Shown piece by piece: positions 60,170 through 64,000 of a stretch of DNA of 64,000 nucleotides (position 1 is its first letter; each line of letters opens with the position of its first letter). Position numbers and translations under genes: made by a program. The notes under the pieces are model-generated. The model was given only the letters and a program-made list of their open reading frames with translations. It had not been told where the DNA came from and searched no databases. Source of the DNA: Diphasiastrum complanatum. Taxonomy: Eukaryota > Streptophyta > Lycopodiopsida > Lycopodiales > Lycopodiaceae. The DNA is taken from NCBI GenBank assembly GCA_029204225.1, contig CM055101.1, positions 31,873,683-31,937,682 of the forward strand, in the 5' to 3' direction.

Positions 60170-61665
60170 TCATCCATGCATTCATCACTCTTCTCACTTG
60201 CATATATATATCTCGTGAGTGGTCGTTATGTGTATGTATACATGGAACAGTTACAATGACTGTGTGGGCAACGAGCCTGAAACAATGTAGTTACTAAAAG
60301 GTACTGAAGTGAACTGTAATGTAGTCTATGTAGGACAAGGCAGAGCAAGTTGGCAGGATGGTGATGATGTGGACCTCGAACTTGAAGACTTCAAAGTCGA
60401 AGAATTCAATGTTGTGAATCTCAAACTTGAAGACCTCAAACTTGAAGGATTCGATGTCGATCCTACTTCTCTTCAGTTGATTGATTGCACATACATTCGA
60501 CTTTAGATAGTAAGAATGCAATGTTGTTGTGTATAGAGAGAGTACATATTTACATGGTATACTGGTGCTCATGAATCGAATTCGAATGAGTCGAACTCGA
60601 ATGACTCGAATTCGGGTGTGTTGGAGTGAAGCTTAATTCCAACACTCCTCCTTAAGCTTAACTCCTAGGATATTGAATGAAATTGAGCAAGCTACATAAT
60701 GCAACATGCTTTTCCCTTGACCTCTGCTTAGTCAAGATATCAGCCAACATATTGTTTGTTGGACAATAACTTAATTTGACATCTTTATTCTGAACTTTTT
60801 CTCTATGAAAATGAAATTGAACTTCGATGTGTTTAGTTCTAGAGTGAGTTCGTGGGTTCAGAGATAGAGCAATGCAGTTCTGATTGTCACAATAGAGTAT
60901 AGTTGAACTGATTTGGGAGATTATAAGATCCTGAAACAATCTTTTGAGCCAGATGATCTCCTTCACTACAGAGATAGCTGCGACATATTCAGATTATGTG
61001 GAGAACAAATAAATGCATTTATGCTTTCGACTATTCCATGAAATGGATCCTCCGGCTAGAAAACAAAGATAGCCATATGTGGATTTTCTTGTGTCCACAT
61101 TTCTAGCCCAATCAGAGTCGAAATAAGTAAGTAATGTCAGAGCATCCTTTGTCTTTCCATTATAACACAAAGCAGTGCTTTGAATGTGTTGGAATTAAGC
61201 ATCACTCCAATTCACCAAAATTTGAGTCGTCAGTATTTGAGTCATCAAAACTTGAATCATTCGAGTTTGACTCACTCAAATTCAATTCTTGAGCACTAGT
61301 ACACTATTTAAATATCTCTACAACGACACTGCAACCTTACTCTCCGAAGTTGAACATTTGTGCAATCAATCAACTGGAGCAAAAGCGAGATCGGCAATGG
61401 ACTCTTTGAGTTTGAGGTCTTCGAGATTTTCATCTTCTTCTTCGACCTCGTTCGAATTCAAGATCTTTGAGTTCAAGGTCCATGTCATCCACACCACCCT
61501 GTACAATGCAGACCACGTCATAGTTCACTTTAAGACTTTTTAGTAACTACGTTGTTTCATGCTCGTTGCCCACACAATCTCATATTTGTTCCATGTATAT
61601 ATACATAATGGCAACTCACGTAACAAATACACATGCAAGTGGATAAGAGTGGAGTCATAGTTCCT
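60170..61665. mobile_element. foldback copia E: inverted LTRs around RNase H
   Basis: The LTR at 60170-60644 (forward end AATTCCAACA) and the sequence at 61197-61665 (TGTTGGAATTAAGC...) are reverse complements along about 470 bp. Shared words include AGTTACTAAAA, GTGTGGGCAACGAGC and the GAATTC/ACTCGAA cluster. Between them lies 552 bp with a purine tract and a minus-strand copia RNase H fragment. The arms have diverged, so it is not a very recent event. Confidence 0.85.
60658..61180 (-). pseudogene. copia E RNase H fragment
   Basis: Minus strand: an N-terminal part near 61100 (GGSISWNSRKHK) with a stop at the usual Glu, then KEIIWLKRLFQDLIIS, LYCDNQNCIALSLNPRTHSR and YCPTNNMLADILTKQ. It is the 3' coding end of a copia element. 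Confidence 0.8.
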
Positions 61666-62180
61666 GCGCGAACTCCATTGTGTCTTAATATCTGATTTAT
61701 TAGAATCAGAGATATCCGAGAGAGTGAAAGCTATTCAAGAAATAGAGACAACTATTTAATTTGTAGCTAGCTAAGTAAGACCACTGCACATAGTGCGCCA
61801 CTACTGTGAACCATTCTTGGGCACAAGATCATGATCTAATCATTGTATGCACAATAAGCTTAATTTAGATTATCTATTTTCTTATGTGTATTCCACTACA
61901 AATGCTTTTTGATAATTTTCTTTCTCATTGATGCTCACTCAATTCGAAATGTCTAATATTGAAGGAAGTATGGTTGTCTCAAACGCCTAATTGTTTCGCT
62001 CCCTTCATGGTTGTCTTTGACACCTACCAGACATTCCTCCATTTGATCTAAGTCAATGTTGATGTTGTAGTTTGGTAAAGTTCCTATTCAAGTTCTCTAT
62101 GTTGGAGCTCTGTTCTATTGGCTTTGATACCACTCTGTTGGTAATAGGAAATGGAAATTATCAGCTCTGATACCACTTTT
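61666..62180. other. non-coding with two primer-site complements
   Basis: No gene. TTTGATACCACTC (about 62127) and CTCTGATACCACT (about 62164) are complements of tRNA-iMet primer sites, 37 bp apart, and suggest the left edges of two minus-oriented LTR elements. Confidence 0.4.
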
Positions 62181-63183
62181 GTAGGGGAGACTTCTGAACG
62201 AATTTCCAACCAACAAAAAAAAAAGACAATGAATACTATGAAGAACAGTGATAACTGTGTTTAACAAGATCGTGGATCACTTAGAGAACGGAGATTACGA
62301 GTTGTTCTTTTGTGTTAAAAAGATTATCAGTGTAGGAAAGTAGACTACCGTGAAAGAGAGATTGCAAAAAGATTAGGCGTCTGAGAAAGCCATGCAATCC
62401 TCTAATACTAATAATCTGATTATGAAGAAAATGTAGAAATAATATAGGCATCAGAGACATCCATACATTTCTCTTTTAATGATGTTTGCATAAGAGGAGT
62501 GAGAGTTAATTTCATTCAACAAGAATGCAAAAGATGTAGAATAGTAGCGAACCTGTATAATAAAGTTGTAGTAACAACGATTAGACCACAATACAATTGC
62601 ACTGATAAGCACATGATTCTACTCACAAATTCAAAGCAATTGCTAAAGTTCTGAATATCTCTCTCTATATATATATATAATCACTAACTCTGAGGAGTCA
62701 GCTACTGAAAGACCTATTCTGGTCGTTTTAATCTCTGTCACATCATCCACTAATGCTAATCTCTGTTTTTCAGATCTCCCCTATCTTCAATCGCTTGTAA
62801 GATTTGCCATCAACTACAGCCTCAGATGTAATATGTTATGAATGGATATATCTCAGACTATATTGTCTTTGACTGAATCATATGCCAAAATTAGATTAGC
62901 AATAGGAGATTCTGTATTGATTGTTTGTCAGATATGATTGAACTCATCTGATATGATCTAGATGTCAAATCAATCATGAAAATCTAATCAAATTGTGAAG
63001 TCAGTTAGCTCATCGGATCTAGTTTGAAGCTCTTTAGATGCAAACTGATAGTTGTCGAATGCAAACTGATAGTCATCGGATGCACACTGATTGTTGGATG
63101 TAAATGGATTTGGATGCAAATCAGTTGCAAATCAGAAGCAGTATCGAATCTATATGTGAAATGGAATTTGTTTGATATAGATC
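62181..63183. other. possible minus-oriented LTR, no gene
   Basis: Begins TGTAGGGGAGAC at about 62179, next to a primer-site complement. A (TA)n stretch at about 62661-62680 sits in a promoter-like context. No partner LTR lies inside the window. Confidence 0.35.
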
Positions 63184-63480
63184 GTCGGAGCTAGCTCGTC
63201 GAATGCAACGTTGGTTCTAGATCGTCAGATGCAACATTAGATCTAGCTCGTCGAATGCAACGTCGGTTCTAGCTCGTTGGATGCAATGTCGGTTCTAGAG
63301 TGTCGGATGCAAATGTTGGTTCTAGACATCGAATGCAATTTTTTAAGTCTAGTTATTGGTCGTCGGATCTAGCTATCGGCTCTAGTCTAGCATATCTAGA
63401 TGTCGGCTCTAATTGAGCATATCTAAATCATCGACTGTGATGTCGGATCTAGCTCGTCGGATGCAGGGATGTCGGCTAGT
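63184..63480. repeat. GATCTAGCTCGTCGGATGC-type minisatellite
   Basis: Imperfect repeats of about 28-32 bp built on CTAGCTCGTCGRATGCAACG and TCGGTTCTAG, at least eight copies, becoming more diverged to the right. Confidence 0.8.
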
Positions 63481-64000
63481 ACATCTTGACGATCGTGGAT
63501 GTAGGACTCAAACTAGTCTTCCTCCTCTGAAACTGGAGTGTGATAGGAATGTGATATTGGTGGGTTGATGTGTGATTGAATGAACAAAGTAGTATGGCTC
63601 AAGCCACAACGAATGTGGATCTGACAAGAATGAGAGTGCATATCACAGTTTTCAAGAAATTGTAGATAGGCTTGTGTCAGTTGGTTTCTTGAATGTTTGT
63701 GGTGAAATTGCACAGATATGGAATGATCTTTAGAGGCATTCTGATGCAATTATGATCTTATATAAAAAGTGGAATGCATGCTTGTGGAAAATATGAATGC
63801 AAGAATTCAAGCAAGTGTTCAAAAATAAAAAAGAACTAAAAGATTGATAGATATATACAAGTTCTTGGAACATAATTCAAGAAATACATGATCTATTAGG
63901 ACTTGTATATCAACATTCTACAATTCTGTTTTAGATCTTTCTTGATTTTTTACAGTCTATAGATTATTCCTAATCCCACTTCTATTCTTCTTGGAAAGGA
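63481..64000. other. no gene recognised
   Basis: AT-rich. A minus-strand frame at 63513-63749 is His/Ser-rich with no recognisable motif. Confidence 0.4.

Noticed and set aside
1-64000. tRNA genes
   Set aside because: TGGTATCAGAGC motifs occur many times but only as retroelement primer-binding sites; no cloverleaf-forming tRNA gene was seen.

Overview
This is a stretch of a large, retrotransposon-rich land-plant nuclear genome. The evidence is a spliced gene for membrin (a plant Golgi Qb-SNARE), a plant-type PRISE (progesterone 5-beta-reductase/iridoid synthase-like) pseudogene, tRNA-iMet primer sites next to many LTRs, chromovirus-type gypsy and several copia lineages, and an intron of about 16.5 kb filled with transposons. 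Introns of that size fit a fern or gymnosperm better than a compact angiosperm genome, but the sequence does not fix the species. No rRNA, tRNA, CRISPR array or bacterial-style operon is visible.

Layout. 1-0.8 kb: two minus-strand exons of an unrecognised host gene. 0.9-1.9 kb: plus-strand gypsy fragment. 2.3-5.8 kb: plus-strand copia element that lacks reverse transcriptase (RT). 6.2-8.4 kb: promoter-like sequence, a long (CT)n tract and two tandem repeats. 9.1-11.0 kb: a PRISE-family pseudogene broken by two deletions and by a 696-bp TRIM element with a perfect target-site duplication. 11.4-12.4 kb: end of a copia element with its LTR. 12.4-16.5 kb: mostly featureless, with one tandem duplication. 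16.5-34.8 kb: the membrin gene on the minus strand, four exons, intact reading frame. Its second intron (17225-33752) holds a gypsy chromovirus, a non-autonomous copia-type element with perfect TSD, a related truncated copia, a hAT remnant, an ORF1-only LINE and an inverted pair of LTR-like sequences. 34.8-37.2 kb: upstream region with a 77-nt hairpin, a G-box palindrome and an inverted LTR fragment.

37.2-55.0 kb is a nested block. A minus-strand copia (A) is split by a younger, complete copia (38256-43734, TSD GTGGA). A gypsy chromovirus (44976-51607) follows, itself interrupted by an inverted gypsy fragment. A second copy (B) of the copia-A family comes next; in it an LTR-PBS-gag segment has been amplified into about 3.2 tandem units of about 821 bp. 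55.0-61.7 kb: three more copia pieces, the last a foldback made of two inverted LTRs around an RNase H fragment. 61.7-64 kb: non-coding, with two primer-site motifs and a minisatellite.

The only gene judged intact is membrin; its product would act in ER-Golgi vesicle fusion. No obviously new multi-gene system was found. The most noteworthy items are the TRIM inside PRISE, the LTR-derived 821-bp array (a possible nascent satellite), the complete copia whose 598-codon ORF keeps Gag zinc finger and protease but no recognisable integrase or RT core, the ORF1-only LINE, and the foldback element. Splice sites, domain calls and LTR ends were read by eye and were not tested against any database.
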